Notes: generated by a model not told the origin, from the letters alone. Counted from the stretch's first letter, positions 16,672-25,717 are shown. The stretch: DNA of 64,000 nt from UBA5972 sp964567685 (GCA_964567685.1 CAZMNO010000015.1:1-64000), one strand, 5' to 3'. Program-made: numbers and translations.

Positions 16672-19116
16672 ATGGCGGAAAATGGCATGCCCACCCACGC
16701 GCGGGTGGTGATTGTTGGCGGCGGCATCATGGGCTGCGGGCTGGCCTATCATCTGGCGCATGAAGGCTGGAACGACGTGGTTCTGCTGGAAAAGGCCGAG
16801 CTGACCAGCGGCTCCACCTGGCACGCGGCGGGGCAGATCACCCATTCGACCAGTTCTTATGGCCTTGGCAAGATGGTCGACTATAACATCGGCCTATATT
16901 CCGGCGCGCTTGAGGCGGAAACCGGGCAGGCCGTCACATGGCACGGCTGCGGTTCGTTCCGGCTGGCCTATTGCGAAGACGAGATGGACTGGCTGCGCCA
17001 CACCCTGTCGGTCGGCACCGCGCTGGGCTTCAATATCGACCTGGTGGGGCCCGAGCGGATTGACGAATTGCACCCGTTTTATAACCTTGATGGTGTTTTG
17101 GGGGCGCTGCATACACCGGATGACGGGCACGTGGACCCCTCCAACGTCACAATGGCACTGGCGGCAGGTGCGCGGCAAAAGGGCGTGCGCATCATCCGGC
17201 GTTGCCGCGCGACCAACATCGGCAAAGTGGGTGGTGAATGGTTCGTGGAGACCGAAAAGGGCACGATTACCTGCGAACATGTGGTCAATGCAGGCGGCAC
17301 CTATGCCCGCCAGATGGGCGAATGGTCGGGGCTGCAATTGCCGATGACCTCGATGACGCATCATTATTTTGTCACCGATACGGTGCCTGAGTTCGAGGGG
17401 CTGGAGCGAGAGCTGCCTGTGATACGTGATGACAAGCTGGTCTCGGGCTATATCCGGATGGAGCAGAAAAAGGGGCTGATCGGGATTTACGAGAAGGAAA
17501 ATCCCAATACGGTCTGGGAAGATTACTGCCCCTGGGAGGCCGAGAACGAACTGTTTGCCGCGGATTACGACCGCATCATGCCGTGGCTTGAAAACGCCAT
17601 GGACCGGATGCCGGTCTTTGCAGAACTCGGCATCACGCGCGAGGTGCATGGCGCGATTTCCCATCCACCGGATGGCAACCCGATGGTCGGCCCGGCACCC
17701 GGAGTGCAGAATTACTGGTGCTGCTGTGGCACCCAGATCGGTATCGGCTGGGGGCCGGGGCTGACGCGCGAGCTGGCGCGCTGGATGGTGCATGGTTCGG
17801 CTGACATCAACATGCGCGACTACGATCCACGTCGGTTTGGTGGCTATGCGACAAAAGAATGGCAGGTGATCAAGGCGAAAGAGGATTACTGCCTGCGTCA
17901 CGAAATCCCGTTTCCGCATTTCAACCGTCTGGCGGGGCGGCCAGTAAAACCCTCGCCTTTGTTTGAAACCCTGAAAGCCAAGGGCGCGGTGTTTGAAGAG
18001 GTTTTCGGCCATGAACGCCCGCGCTGGTTCGCCCGCGATGGGGTGGAACAGCGGGATCACTATTCATTCCGGCGCAATGCCGTGCATGAGATGGTCGCGG
18101 GCGAAGTAAAAGCGGTGCGCGAGGCCGCCGGGATCATGGACATCTCGGCCTTTACCAAGGTCGAGGTTACGGGGGCGGACGCTGCGGTATTTCTGGATCG
18201 GCTGGTGGCCAACCGGTTGCCGCAGAAACGCGGTGGCATCGTGCTGACCCATATGCTGAACCGGCGTGGACGGATCGAGATGGAAGTGACGCTGGCCCGG
18301 CTGGCCGAGGATCGTTTCTACATCGTCTGCGCCGCCTTTTTTGAACAGCGGCTGTTGGATCATTTGAGTATTTACCGCCAAAAAGAAGATATAGAGATCA
18401 TCAGGCGCTCTGACGAATGGGCGGCGATCACGCTGAACGGTCCGAAATCCCGCGAAATCCTGCGCCAATGCACCGATGCCGACCTGTCAAATGCCGGGTT
18501 CCGCTGGTTGTCGGTGCAGGAAATCACGGTTGCGGGCCGTCCGATCTGGGCCTTCCGCATGTCCTATTCGGGCGAGCTTGGCTGGGAGTTTCACGGGCCC
18601 GGGGCAGAGATCAAGGCGGCCTACAGCACCTTGTGGGAGGCCGGTGCGCCCCTTGGTCTCAGGGATTACGGATCCTTTGCGATGAATGCGATGCGGATGG
18701 AAAAAGGGTTCAAGGGGGCTGGTGAACTGACCAATGAAGTGACCTTGCCGGAGGCTGACGTGATGCGCTTCGTGCGCCTTGACAAGGCGTATCTCGGGGC
18801 CGAGGCAACCCGCCTCAGCGCTGACAGCAACGATATGCCGTGGATATGTGCCTATCTTGACATCGAACCGGACGGTATTGAGGACGGTCACGGTGGCGAG
18901 GCCGTACTCCACAAGGGCATTGTGGTTGGCGCAACGGCCTCGGTCGCTTATGGTCATTGGGTCGGCAGAATTCTGGCCTTTGCCTATGTGAAACCAGCCG
19001 CCGCGGTCCCGGGTACCGCGCTTGAGGTTGTAATCGCCGGAAAATCGCGCACCGCGCGCGTGCTGGCCGAACCTGTTTACGACCCGGCTAACGAACGACC
19101 AAGGACAGACGGATGA
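16672..19116 (+). CDS. Dimethylglycine/sarcosine dehydrogenase-like flavoprotein (DAO + GcvT)
   Basis: 814 residues. The N-terminal DAO domain has the FAD dinucleotide fold VVIVGGGIMGCGLAYHL (about 11-27) and the covalent-flavin-type region SGSTWHAAGQITH. A central FAO_M domain and a C-terminal GcvT-like tetrahydrofolate domain follow (MLNRRGRIEMEVTL, FRMSYSGELGWEFHGP, LRDYGSFAMNAMRMEKGFKG). Family enzymes oxidise an N-methyl group and pass the carbon to tetrahydrofolate. It is the first gene of the plus-strand operon and probably acts after the Rieske enzyme. The real substrate may be any N-methyl amino acid. Confidence 0.9.
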   Translation: MAENGMPTHARVVIVGGGIMGCGLAYHLAHEGWNDVVLLEKAELTSGSTWHAAGQITHSTSSYGLGKMVDYNIGLYSGALEAETGQAVTWHGCGSFRLAYCEDEMDWLRHTLSVGTALGFNIDLVGPERIDELHPFYNLDGVLGALHTPDDGHVDPSNVTMALAAGARQKGVRIIRRCRATNIGKVGGEWFVETEKGTITCEHVVNAGGTYARQMGEWSGLQLPMTSMTHHYFVTDTVPEFEGLERELPVIRDDKLVSGYIRMEQKKGLIGIYEKENPNTVWEDYCPWEAENELFAADYDRIMPWLENAMDRMPVFAELGITREVHGAISHPPDGNPMVGPAPGVQNYWCCCGTQIGIGWGPGLTRELARWMVHGSADINMRDYDPRRFGGYATKEWQVIKAKEDYCLRHEIPFPHFNRLAGRPVKPSPLFETLKAKGAVFEEVFGHERPRWFARDGVEQRDHYSFRRNAVHEMVAGEVKAVREAAGIMDISAFTKVEVTGADAAVFLDRLVANRLPQKRGGIVLTHMLNRRGRIEMEVTLARLAEDRFYIVCAAFFEQRLLDHLSIYRQKEDIEIIRRSDEWAAITLNGPKSREILRQCTDADLSNAGFRWLSVQEITVAGRPIWAFRMSYSGELGWEFHGPGAEIKAAYSTLWEAGAPLGLRDYGSFAMNAMRMEKGFKGAGELTNEVTLPEADVMRFVRLDKAYLGAEATRLSADSNDMPWICAYLDIEPDGIEDGHGGEAVLHKGIVVGATASVAYGHWVGRILAFAYVKPAAAVPGTALEVVIAGKSRTARVLAEPVYDPANERPRTDG

Positions 19117-20198
19117 GCGACATTTCCAAAACCATGAAAGCGATGGTGCTGACCGGGCATGGCGGGCTTGACATGTATCACTGGCACGCGGATTGGCCGG
19201 TGCCGGTTCCCGGATCGATGGAAGCGCTGATCAGGGTCGGTGCCTGTGGCCTGAACAATACCGATGTCAACACCCGCTCGGGTTGGTATTCCAAGTCGGT
19301 CAGCGAGGCGACAACCGGTGGGGCCTATAGTGACGTTGATGAAGAAGACCCGACATGGGGCGGTGCCCCGATCACCTTCCCGCGTATTCAAGGGGCCGAT
19401 GTGGTGGGTATCGTCGTGGCAGCGGGCGAAGGTGCCGACACGGGGCTGATCGGCAAACGGGTGATGACCGATGGCTGGCTGCGCGACTGGGATGATCCGA
19501 TGAACATGGACAAGGCGGGGTATTTCGGCAGCGAATGCGATGGCGGCTATGCGGAATATACCAAGACTGATATTCGCAACCTGTCGCCCGTTGACAGCAC
19601 TCTTAGCGATGCCGAGCTGGCCACATTTTCCTGCAGCTACACAACAGCGGAGGGCATGTTGTGCCGCGCCAATGTTACCGCCGAAGACACGGTGCTGGTT
19701 CCCGGCGCTTCGGGCGGGGTCGGAGGTGCTTTGGTGCAACTGGCCAAACGGCGTGGTGCGAGGGTGATTGCGATGGCGTCTGAAGATAAACACGCGGATG
19801 TGGCGAAACTCGGCCCTGACCGCATCTTGCCGCGCGCGCCGGAAGACCTCCGTGCAGCTTTGGGGGAAGAGAAGATCACCGTTGTCGCCGACATCGTCGG
19901 CGGTCCCTACTGGCCAAAACTGATCGACAGTCTTGAACGCGGCGGGCGTTATACCTGCTCGGGCGCGATAGCCGGGCCGATGGTGGAATTTGACCTCAGA
20001 ACCTTCTATCTGCGCGATCTTACCTTCACCGGCTCCACCGTCATCCCGCCCCATATTTTCGGCGATGTGGTTGGCTATATCGAACGCGGCGAGGTCAAAC
20101 CGATGCTCGCGGCAACCTACCCGCTGGCCGAACTCCGCGACGCTCAGCAAGCGTTCATCGACAAGCGTCATGTCGGCAATATCGTTGTGACGCCATGA
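19113..20198 (+). CDS. MDR-family zinc-type alcohol dehydrogenase / quinone oxidoreductase
   Basis: 361 residues. The N-terminal GroES-like domain contains GACGLNNTDVNTRSGWY and GKRVMTDGW; the Rossmann half has GASGGVGGALVQLAKRRGA. The four-Cys structural zinc lobe of classic alcohol dehydrogenases is absent, which favours a quinone-oxidoreductase-like branch. Its start overlaps the DMGDH-like stop (ATGA), and its stop overlaps the cupin start. In this setting it could act on an unsaturated or aldehyde product such as the acrylate-type product of an onium lyase. That is inference. Confidence 0.82.
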   Translation: MSDISKTMKAMVLTGHGGLDMYHWHADWPVPVPGSMEALIRVGACGLNNTDVNTRSGWYSKSVSEATTGGAYSDVDEEDPTWGGAPITFPRIQGADVVGIVVAAGEGADTGLIGKRVMTDGWLRDWDDPMNMDKAGYFGSECDGGYAEYTKTDIRNLSPVDSTLSDAELATFSCSYTTAEGMLCRANVTAEDTVLVPGASGGVGGALVQLAKRRGARVIAMASEDKHADVAKLGPDRILPRAPEDLRAALGEEKITVVADIVGGPYWPKLIDSLERGGRYTCSGAIAGPMVEFDLRTFYLRDLTFTGSTVIPPHIFGDVVGYIERGEVKPMLAATYPLAELRDAQQAFIDKRHVGNIVVTP

Positions 20199-20812
20199 CC
20201 GGGAACCCGCACAAGAGTCTGATTGTTCTCCTGCAGGCCGTGCGGGACTACGCCCGCCTTAACGCCCCGGATATTGCCGCATTCTGCGGTTCGGCACTCA
20301 ACGAGGATCATCCGATCTCTGCCCTGACGCCGAGCATCCATCCGGCAACCGGGCAGATCAAGGAACTGGCGGATCAGGTCTGCCCGATGACGCAGGCAAT
20401 TTTTTGCGCGATCATCACAGCTATCCCGCATCTGCACTGGAAACAAAGCTACACGCTGGATGATCCGGGCTTCGATCAAAATCACCTGGACAATTATGCC
20501 TGGTTCAACCTGATCGCCCCCAGCGGCCCCTTCGTCAGCGACGAAATCCGGGTGTCCTGCGGCTATTGGGGCAAGGGTCTGCACTATCCCGTTCACTGGC
20601 ACGAGCCCGAGGAAATATATCTCACCGTTGCTGGTTCAGCCCGCTATATCAGCAAAGGTCGCACCGATGTCATTGGCGGTCCGGGCGCCACTGTCTGCCA
20701 CTATTCCAACCAGCCCCACGCCGCTGAAATGAGGGATGCCCCGCTGCTCGCCCTTGCCTTCTGGAGGGGGAAAAATCTGGAAGCCAAAAGCGGCCTTGGC
20801 GTGGAAACATGA
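20195..20812 (+). CDS. DMSP-lyase-family cupin (DddQ-like)
   Basis: 205 residues resembling DddQ, a cupin that cleaves dimethylsulfoniopropionate to dimethyl sulfide and acrylate. The metal and catalytic pattern is intact: Y131, H134, H136, E140 and Y142 in HYPVHWHEPEEIY, and H175 in SNQPHA. The upstream LHWKQSYTLD and LDNYAWFNLI segments are also family-like. It overlaps the MDR gene (4 nt) and is 1 nt from the next start, so it is a firm member of the operon. DMSP is the known substrate of relatives; here an N-methylated betaine analogue or a DMSP derivative is also possible. Confidence 0.82.
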   Translation: MTGNPHKSLIVLLQAVRDYARLNAPDIAAFCGSALNEDHPISALTPSIHPATGQIKELADQVCPMTQAIFCAIITAIPHLHWKQSYTLDDPGFDQNHLDNYAWFNLIAPSGPFVSDEIRVSCGYWGKGLHYPVHWHEPEEIYLTVAGSARYISKGRTDVIGGPGATVCHYSNQPHAAEMRDAPLLALAFWRGKNLEAKSGLGVET

Positions 20813-20813
20813 A

Positions 20814-21929
20814 ATGAAAATCACGCGCATTCGCATCTATAAAACCCATCTGCCCTATTTGGGTGGCGTTTACGCATGGGGGGCCGGAAATGCGATTGAA
20901 ACGGCCCGCGCCACGGTCGTGGTGATCGACACCGATACGGATGTTTCGGGATGCGGCGAGTTCACCCCATGTGGTGAAAACTACATGGTCGCCCATTCAG
21001 AAGGCGTCGAGGCACTGGCGCGTCTCGTTGCCCCCAAACTGATCGGTGAGGATCCGCGCCAGATCGCGTGTATCGAACGGTTGATGGACCATATCGTTCG
21101 GGGGCATGGTTATGCCAAGGCACCCTTTGACGCGGCCTGCTGGGATATCCTGGGCAAGGCCACGGGTCAGCCTGTCTGGATGCTGATGGGCGGCAAGCTG
21201 ACCGACGGCGCGCCGATGTACCGAGTGGCCCCGCAGAAGACGCTGGAGGAAACCGTCGCGGAAATGGAGCAACACCGCGCCAGTGGCTACCGGCAGTTCC
21301 AGATCAAGGTCGGGGGCGACTGGCGGACCGATATTGATCGTATCCGTGCAACCGTCCCCCTGCTGAAACCCGGCGAGAAAGCGATGGCTGACGCCAATCA
21401 GGGCTGGCGGGTCGATGATGCGATCCGTGTTGCGCGCGCCACACGCGACCTCGATTACATCCTCGAACAACCCTGCAAAACTTACGAGGAATGCCAGCAG
21501 GTGCGCCGGGTGGCCGAACAGCCGATGAAGCTTGATGAATGCTTCACCGATATGCGCGCGGCGCATCGGGTGGTTCAGGATCGGGGGGCGGAAATATGCT
21601 GCCTCAAGATCAGCAATCTGGGCGGCCTCAGCAAGGCGCGGCGGGTGCGCGATTACCTCGTGGAAAGCCGCATTCCGGTGGTCAGCGAAGACACCTGGGG
21701 TGGCGAGATCACCTCAGCCGCCGTTGCCCATTTCGCCGCCTCGACACCGGCTGAATACCTGATCAATTCAACTGACCTGATGAACTACAACACCCGCTCT
21801 ACCGGAATTGGCGGGCCTGTTGTGCAGAACGGCAGGCTTTACGCAAACGACTCGCCCGGTCTGGGTGTTAAACCGGATTTTGCCAGCCTCGGTGCACCGG
21901 TGGCGGTTTATGGTGAGGTCTCAGCATGA
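20814..21929 (+). CDS. Enolase-superfamily enzyme 1 (mandelate racemase / epimerase type)
   Basis: 371 residues from ATG 20814 (MKITRIRIYK); a longer upstream frame runs into the cupin gene. Metal ligands D193, E218 and D241 and acid-base lysines K165 (QFQIKVGG) and K265 (CCLKISNLGG) are all in place. The first Lys of the usual KxK is Gln. A Lys/Lys pair across the barrel is typical of 1,1-proton-transfer racemases and epimerases such as hydroxyproline-betaine 2-epimerase. This one may epimerise or dehydrate a betaine-type substrate. It is followed by the methyltransferase gene with an ATGA overlap. Confidence 0.85.
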   Translation: MKITRIRIYKTHLPYLGGVYAWGAGNAIETARATVVVIDTDTDVSGCGEFTPCGENYMVAHSEGVEALARLVAPKLIGEDPRQIACIERLMDHIVRGHGYAKAPFDAACWDILGKATGQPVWMLMGGKLTDGAPMYRVAPQKTLEETVAEMEQHRASGYRQFQIKVGGDWRTDIDRIRATVPLLKPGEKAMADANQGWRVDDAIRVARATRDLDYILEQPCKTYEECQQVRRVAEQPMKLDECFTDMRAAHRVVQDRGAEICCLKISNLGGLSKARRVRDYLVESRIPVVSEDTWGGEITSAAVAHFAASTPAEYLINSTDLMNYNTRSTGIGGPVVQNGRLYANDSPGLGVKPDFASLGAPVAVYGEVSA

Positions 21930-22564
21930 GCGAACGAAAAACCGCTATCCTGGCGCGGGTCTATGCTGCTGAAACCGCCGAGGATCAGCGTGGCGCCTAT
22001 GATGCCTGGGCCTCTGATTACGAACGGGATGTCAATGCTTATGGCATCCGATTACCGTGGTATGCGGCGGCGGTATTCATTCGCCACGTAGAGCCGGAAA
22101 CCGGCCCGATCCTCGATGCCGGCTGCGGCACCGGGATGCAAAGCGAAGGTCTGGCCCTGCTTGGCTATGGCCCTTTCCACGGTATAGACCTTTCCGAAGG
22201 CATGATGGAGATCGCCCGTGCAAAGGGCATTTATGAAAGCCTCGATCGCGCGGTTCTGGGCGAACCGCTAAACCTTGCAGACAACACTTATGCTGTCTCC
22301 TATTGCATCGGCGCGATGACCCCGGGCCACGCCCCGCCCGGCACGTTTGACGAACTCATCCGCGTGACACAGCCGGGCGGTGTTTTCATCTTTTCTCTCA
22401 GATCGGACGAAGAAGCGGGTGTTTCCGATTATCAGAAGGCTTTGCAAGCACAGATCACAGGCGGGCGGATTGAAATCACTTTCCAGACCGAGCCGTTCAT
22501 CTCCATGCCCCTTGGCGCACCGGATGTGCGCCATACAGTTTATGTTGCGAGGGTTCTTTCATGA
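21926..22564 (+). CDS. Class I SAM-dependent methyltransferase
   Basis: 212 residues. Motif I is PILDAGCGTGMQSEG and motif II GIDLSEGMMEIARAKG, with a later TQPGGVFIFSLRSDE, all typical of small-molecule methyltransferases. It overlaps both neighbours (ATGA at each end). A methyltransferase in a demethylation operon is unexpected: it could methylate a thiol or amine released by the lyase, or return a methyl group. The substrate is unknown. Confidence 0.85.
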   Translation: MSERKTAILARVYAAETAEDQRGAYDAWASDYERDVNAYGIRLPWYAAAVFIRHVEPETGPILDAGCGTGMQSEGLALLGYGPFHGIDLSEGMMEIARAKGIYESLDRAVLGEPLNLADNTYAVSYCIGAMTPGHAPPGTFDELIRVTQPGGVFIFSLRSDEEAGVSDYQKALQAQITGGRIEITFQTEPFISMPLGAPDVRHTVYVARVLS

Positions 22565-23670
22565 AGATCACCAGATTAACCGTCTACCAGAAAGACCTGC
22601 CGCTCGCGGATCCCTACTGGCTGTCTGGCGGGCGGCTGAAATTCGAAGTACTGGATGCAACATTCGTGAAACTCGATACCGATGAGGGGCTGGCGGGTTG
22701 GGGCGAAGGCACGCCGTGGGGGCATACCTATGTACCGGCGCACGGGCCGGGAATCCGGGCCGGGATTGAAACCATGGCCCCGGCCATCCTTGGCTGTGAT
22801 CCGCGCCAGATGACACGCGTTGAACGGGTGATGGATCTGTGCCTGCCGGGGCATCTTTATGCCAAAGCCCCGGTCGATCTGGCCTGTTGGGATATTGCAG
22901 GGCAGGCTGCCGGTCTGCCGATCGCCGATCTTCTGGGAGGACGCGATGAGGAGGGTACCTGGATCGCCTCGTCGGTTTCCTCGGGCGAACCTGAATATAT
23001 GCTGGGGATCATCCGCAAATATCGCCAGCTTGGGTATAAGGTGCATTCCTGCAAGGTTGGCGGCGATATTGATAAAGACATCGCCCGCATCCGGTTTTTG
23101 GAGGAAAACCGCCTTTCTGACGAGCGCATCCTTTACGACGTCAACCGTGCCTGGACCCGGCGCGAAGCCTCGATCGTGATGAACGCGGTTGCTGACCTTG
23201 GCATTACTGTCGAGCAGCCTTGCGAAACGCTTGACGACATCGCCGCCCTGCGCCGGGTGACCACGGCCCCGATCAGTGTCGATGAAACCCTTGTCACCCT
23301 GCAGGACGCCACCCGCATCGCCCGCGACGGATTGGCCGAAGTGTTTGGCATCAAGCTCAACCGTGTGGGTGGGCTGACCAGGGCAGCGCGGATGCGCGAT
23401 ATTGCGCTGGCACATGGGATTCAGATCTATGTTATGGCAACCGGGGGTTCGGTTCTTGCCGATACTGAAGCGGCTCATCTGGCCCAGACAATTCCGGACG
23501 AGTTTCGCCTTGGAACCTGGGCCTGTCAGGACATGCTGACAGTGGATATCGCACCGGGGCAGGGCGCGCGAAACAAGGATGGTAAACTGACGGTCAGCGA
23601 TACTCCCGGCCACGGGATCGTACCCGATCCTGACCTCCTTGGCGATCCGGTTGCAGTCTACGAGGCATGA
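22561..23670 (+). CDS. Enolase-superfamily enzyme 2 (mandelate racemase / epimerase type)
   Basis: 369 residues, a paralogue of the enzyme two genes upstream and aligned to it position by position in the barrel. K165 (VHSCKVGGD), D193 (YDVNRAW), E218, D241 and K265 (FGIKLNRVGGL) are present. The first KxK Lys is Ser here and Gln in the paralogue, so the two have different active sites. Two diverged copies in one operon suggest successive or stereo-specific steps. It starts with an ATGA overlap and is the last gene of the tight block. Confidence 0.85.
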   Translation: MKITRLTVYQKDLPLADPYWLSGGRLKFEVLDATFVKLDTDEGLAGWGEGTPWGHTYVPAHGPGIRAGIETMAPAILGCDPRQMTRVERVMDLCLPGHLYAKAPVDLACWDIAGQAAGLPIADLLGGRDEEGTWIASSVSSGEPEYMLGIIRKYRQLGYKVHSCKVGGDIDKDIARIRFLEENRLSDERILYDVNRAWTRREASIVMNAVADLGITVEQPCETLDDIAALRRVTTAPISVDETLVTLQDATRIARDGLAEVFGIKLNRVGGLTRAARMRDIALAHGIQIYVMATGGSVLADTEAAHLAQTIPDEFRLGTWACQDMLTVDIAPGQGARNKDGKLTVSDTPGHGIVPDPDLLGDPVAVYEA

Positions 23671-23884
23671 ATATGTGCATCATTGTTTCACAAATACTCA
23701 TAACCCGATGCGCAAAGCGCAGAGGGCCCGGCCCAACTGAAATCGACCCAAGGTCGCATTTCAGACGGGAACGCTCCCGCAGTGTTTTGATCTGCGATCA
23801 AAATCCTTTGGGCCCGGCCGCCTTCGCTGCGCTCGGCGGGTTTGAGTATTTGCAAAACGATGATGATAAAGCAGGTTATTTGAA
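23671..23884. repeat. Intergenic inverted-repeat element with nested hairpin
   Basis: CAAATACTCA (23691-23700) and its exact reverse complement (23843-23852) bound the element, and AACCCG/CGGGTT continue the pairing inside. Two GGGCCCGGCC copies lie within (about 23729 and 23811). A perfect hairpin TTTTGATC-TGC-GATCAAAA is at 23785-23803. It lies between the second enolase gene and the aminotransferase gene. The layout fits a small palindromic interspersed repeat or an mRNA-structure element. No protein is encoded. Confidence 0.55.
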
Positions 23885-25243
23885 ATGGCTGACATGATAG
23901 AGGACTCTCACCTGCTCAATGACCCCGCCTGGGTGCAGGACGCCCATGTCGACCACTATATCCAGAGCTGGTCGGTTCAGGGCGCGCGGCCGCGGGTGAT
24001 CACCGGGGCTAGCGGCAGCTGGTTCTGGGATACCGACGGCAAGCGCTATCTCGATTTCCAGTCGCAGCTGGTCAACGCCAATCTCGGCCATCAGCACCCG
24101 AAAATCGTCGAGGCGATCAAGGCGCAAGCCGACAAGCTTTGCTATATCGGTCCGGCGATGGGCAATGACGTGCGTTCAGAGCTTGCCGCGATGATCGCTG
24201 CGGTCATGCCCGGCGATCTGACCTCGACGTTTTTTACCACCGGCGGGGCGGCTGCCAATGAAAGCGCTGTGCGGCTGGCGCGCCATTATACCGGACGATC
24301 CAAGGTCATCGCGCGCTACCGGTCCTACCATGGGGCCACGGCAGGGGCACTGGCGATGACCGGGGATCCGCGCCACCACCTCGGCGCTTCCGACCCCAAT
24401 GTCGTCAGGATGCTCGACCCTTATACCTATCGCTGCCCGGCTGGGCATCCCGACCCGTGCCCGGTCTGTTCCGGTGGCCCGCATCTTGAGGAAATCCTGA
24501 CCTATGAAGGCGCAGACAGCGTTGCTGCCGTCATTCTGGAACCAATCGTTGGTACCAATGGTTTGATCGTGCCGCCTGACGTCTACCTGCAATCCGTCCG
24601 CGAGGCCTGTGACCGCCACGGCATCCTCTTGATCGCCGACGAGGTAATGGCCGGGTTCGGGCGCACCGGCAAGATGTTTGCCTGCGATCACTGGGATGTG
24701 GTGCCCGATATCATGGTAACGGCAAAGGGCCTGAACTCGGGCTACGTCCCGCTTGGCGCGATGACGGTCTCGGCACCGATCCGCGACTGGCTGAAAAGTC
24801 ACAGCTTTCCCGGCGGGCAGACCTATGCCGGCCATCCCCTTGCCTGTGCCTCGGGCGTGGCTTCGCTCAGGGTGTTTGAGGAAGAGGACATCGTTGCTCG
24901 CGCCGCCACAGGCGGGGCCCATCTGCGCGCAGGTCTGGAACGGCTGGCCGAATGCCACCCGTCAATAGGCGATATTCGCGGCAAGGGGCTTTTCATGGCG
25001 GTTGAACTGGTCAAAGACCGGGAAAGCCGCGCACCGCTCGTGCCATTCGCGGCCAAGGGTGATGCGGCCGGTCCAATGGCTGATATGATGAAGTTTGCGA
25101 TGCAGGAGGGGCTTTATCTGTCGTTCTTTTCCAATGTGATCAGATTGACCCCGCCACTGAATATTTCAAAGGTGGACCTTGATTTCGCGCTCGACGTATT
25201 GGACAGGACGCTGACGATTGCGGATCGGTTTGCTGAGGATTGA
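23885..25243 (+). CDS. Class III PLP aminotransferase
   Basis: 452 residues of the omega-amino acid:pyruvate and acetylornithine aminotransferase class. Seen: GSWFWDTDGKRYLDFQSQL at the start, the active-site region LIADEVMAGFGRTGKMFACD, and VTAKGLNSGYVPLGAM with the PLP lysine. A Cys-rich insertion (RCPAGHPDPCPVC, about 180) is characteristic of the taurine/beta-alanine-type sub-branch. The gene follows the catabolic operon by 214 nt, across the inverted-repeat element, and probably completes degradation of the amino acid left after demethylation. Confidence 0.88.
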   Translation: MADMIEDSHLLNDPAWVQDAHVDHYIQSWSVQGARPRVITGASGSWFWDTDGKRYLDFQSQLVNANLGHQHPKIVEAIKAQADKLCYIGPAMGNDVRSELAAMIAAVMPGDLTSTFFTTGGAAANESAVRLARHYTGRSKVIARYRSYHGATAGALAMTGDPRHHLGASDPNVVRMLDPYTYRCPAGHPDPCPVCSGGPHLEEILTYEGADSVAAVILEPIVGTNGLIVPPDVYLQSVREACDRHGILLIADEVMAGFGRTGKMFACDHWDVVPDIMVTAKGLNSGYVPLGAMTVSAPIRDWLKSHSFPGGQTYAGHPLACASGVASLRVFEEEDIVARAATGGAHLRAGLERLAECHPSIGDIRGKGLFMAVELVKDRESRAPLVPFAAKGDAAGPMADMMKFAMQEGLYLSFFSNVIRLTPPLNISKVDLDFALDVLDRTLTIADRFAED

Positions 25244-25717
25244 TTTTCAGCATCACTGGTTAAACGGGGTCGGATTGGCCTTATGGAGTCTGAGGAAGAG
25301 CAACCCTTTACAGGTGCAAGCGAAAGACTGGCCCGCCGCCACCGTATTGCGGATGTAAGAAACGGCGCGCTCGAAGTTCTGAAAGGGGAAGTGAGTTGCA
25401 AACTGGATACGTCTTTGTCGAATGCGGACGATGAAATTCCTTTCTAGAACTTGTACGCGGTATCCTTGCCCTCTGGTAAGCGCGCGACGAACGGTTGTTT
25501 CCCGCCCTCTTGGTCGTGTGGTCGTGCCCGTTTTTCGAGGTCATGGTGAATATGTGTGCACAGTATATCCGTATTTGCTTCTAAGACGTGGCTGCATAGT
25601 TGGTGGGTGAAATCACGCACCTCACTGTCCATAAACTGAACGGTTTCACACTCTCTCATGTATCTTTTAGTAAAAGAACATGTTCTTGTCTTTTCAGGCA
25701 ATGGAGGGCTTGTGTTC
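25244..25717. other. Mostly non-coding stretch with one small ORF
   Basis: Composition becomes AT-richer after about 25450. The minus-strand frames at 25308-25544 and 25444-25773 have no family signature or ribosome site. The only plausible gene is the 54-residue ORF at 25283. I see no repeat or hairpin worth marking. Confidence 0.4.
25283..25447 (+). CDS. Possible small protein (54 residues), unknown
   Basis: An ATG-initiated frame ends at TAG 25445-25447 and is too short for most ORF callers. The product is acidic at both ends with a basic middle (ERLARRHRIADVRNGALEVL), consistent with one amphipathic helix. There is no convincing ribosome site upstream. It lies 39 nt after the aminotransferase stop and could be a readthrough gene of that transcript, or spurious. 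No family recognised. Confidence 0.3.
   Translation: MESEEEQPFTGASERLARRHRIADVRNGALEVLKGEVSCKLDTSLSNADDEIPF

Noticed and set aside
16894..18060. 388-residue minus-strand ORF
   Set aside because: Antisense of the DMGDH-like flavoprotein gene; no coherent domain in its translation.
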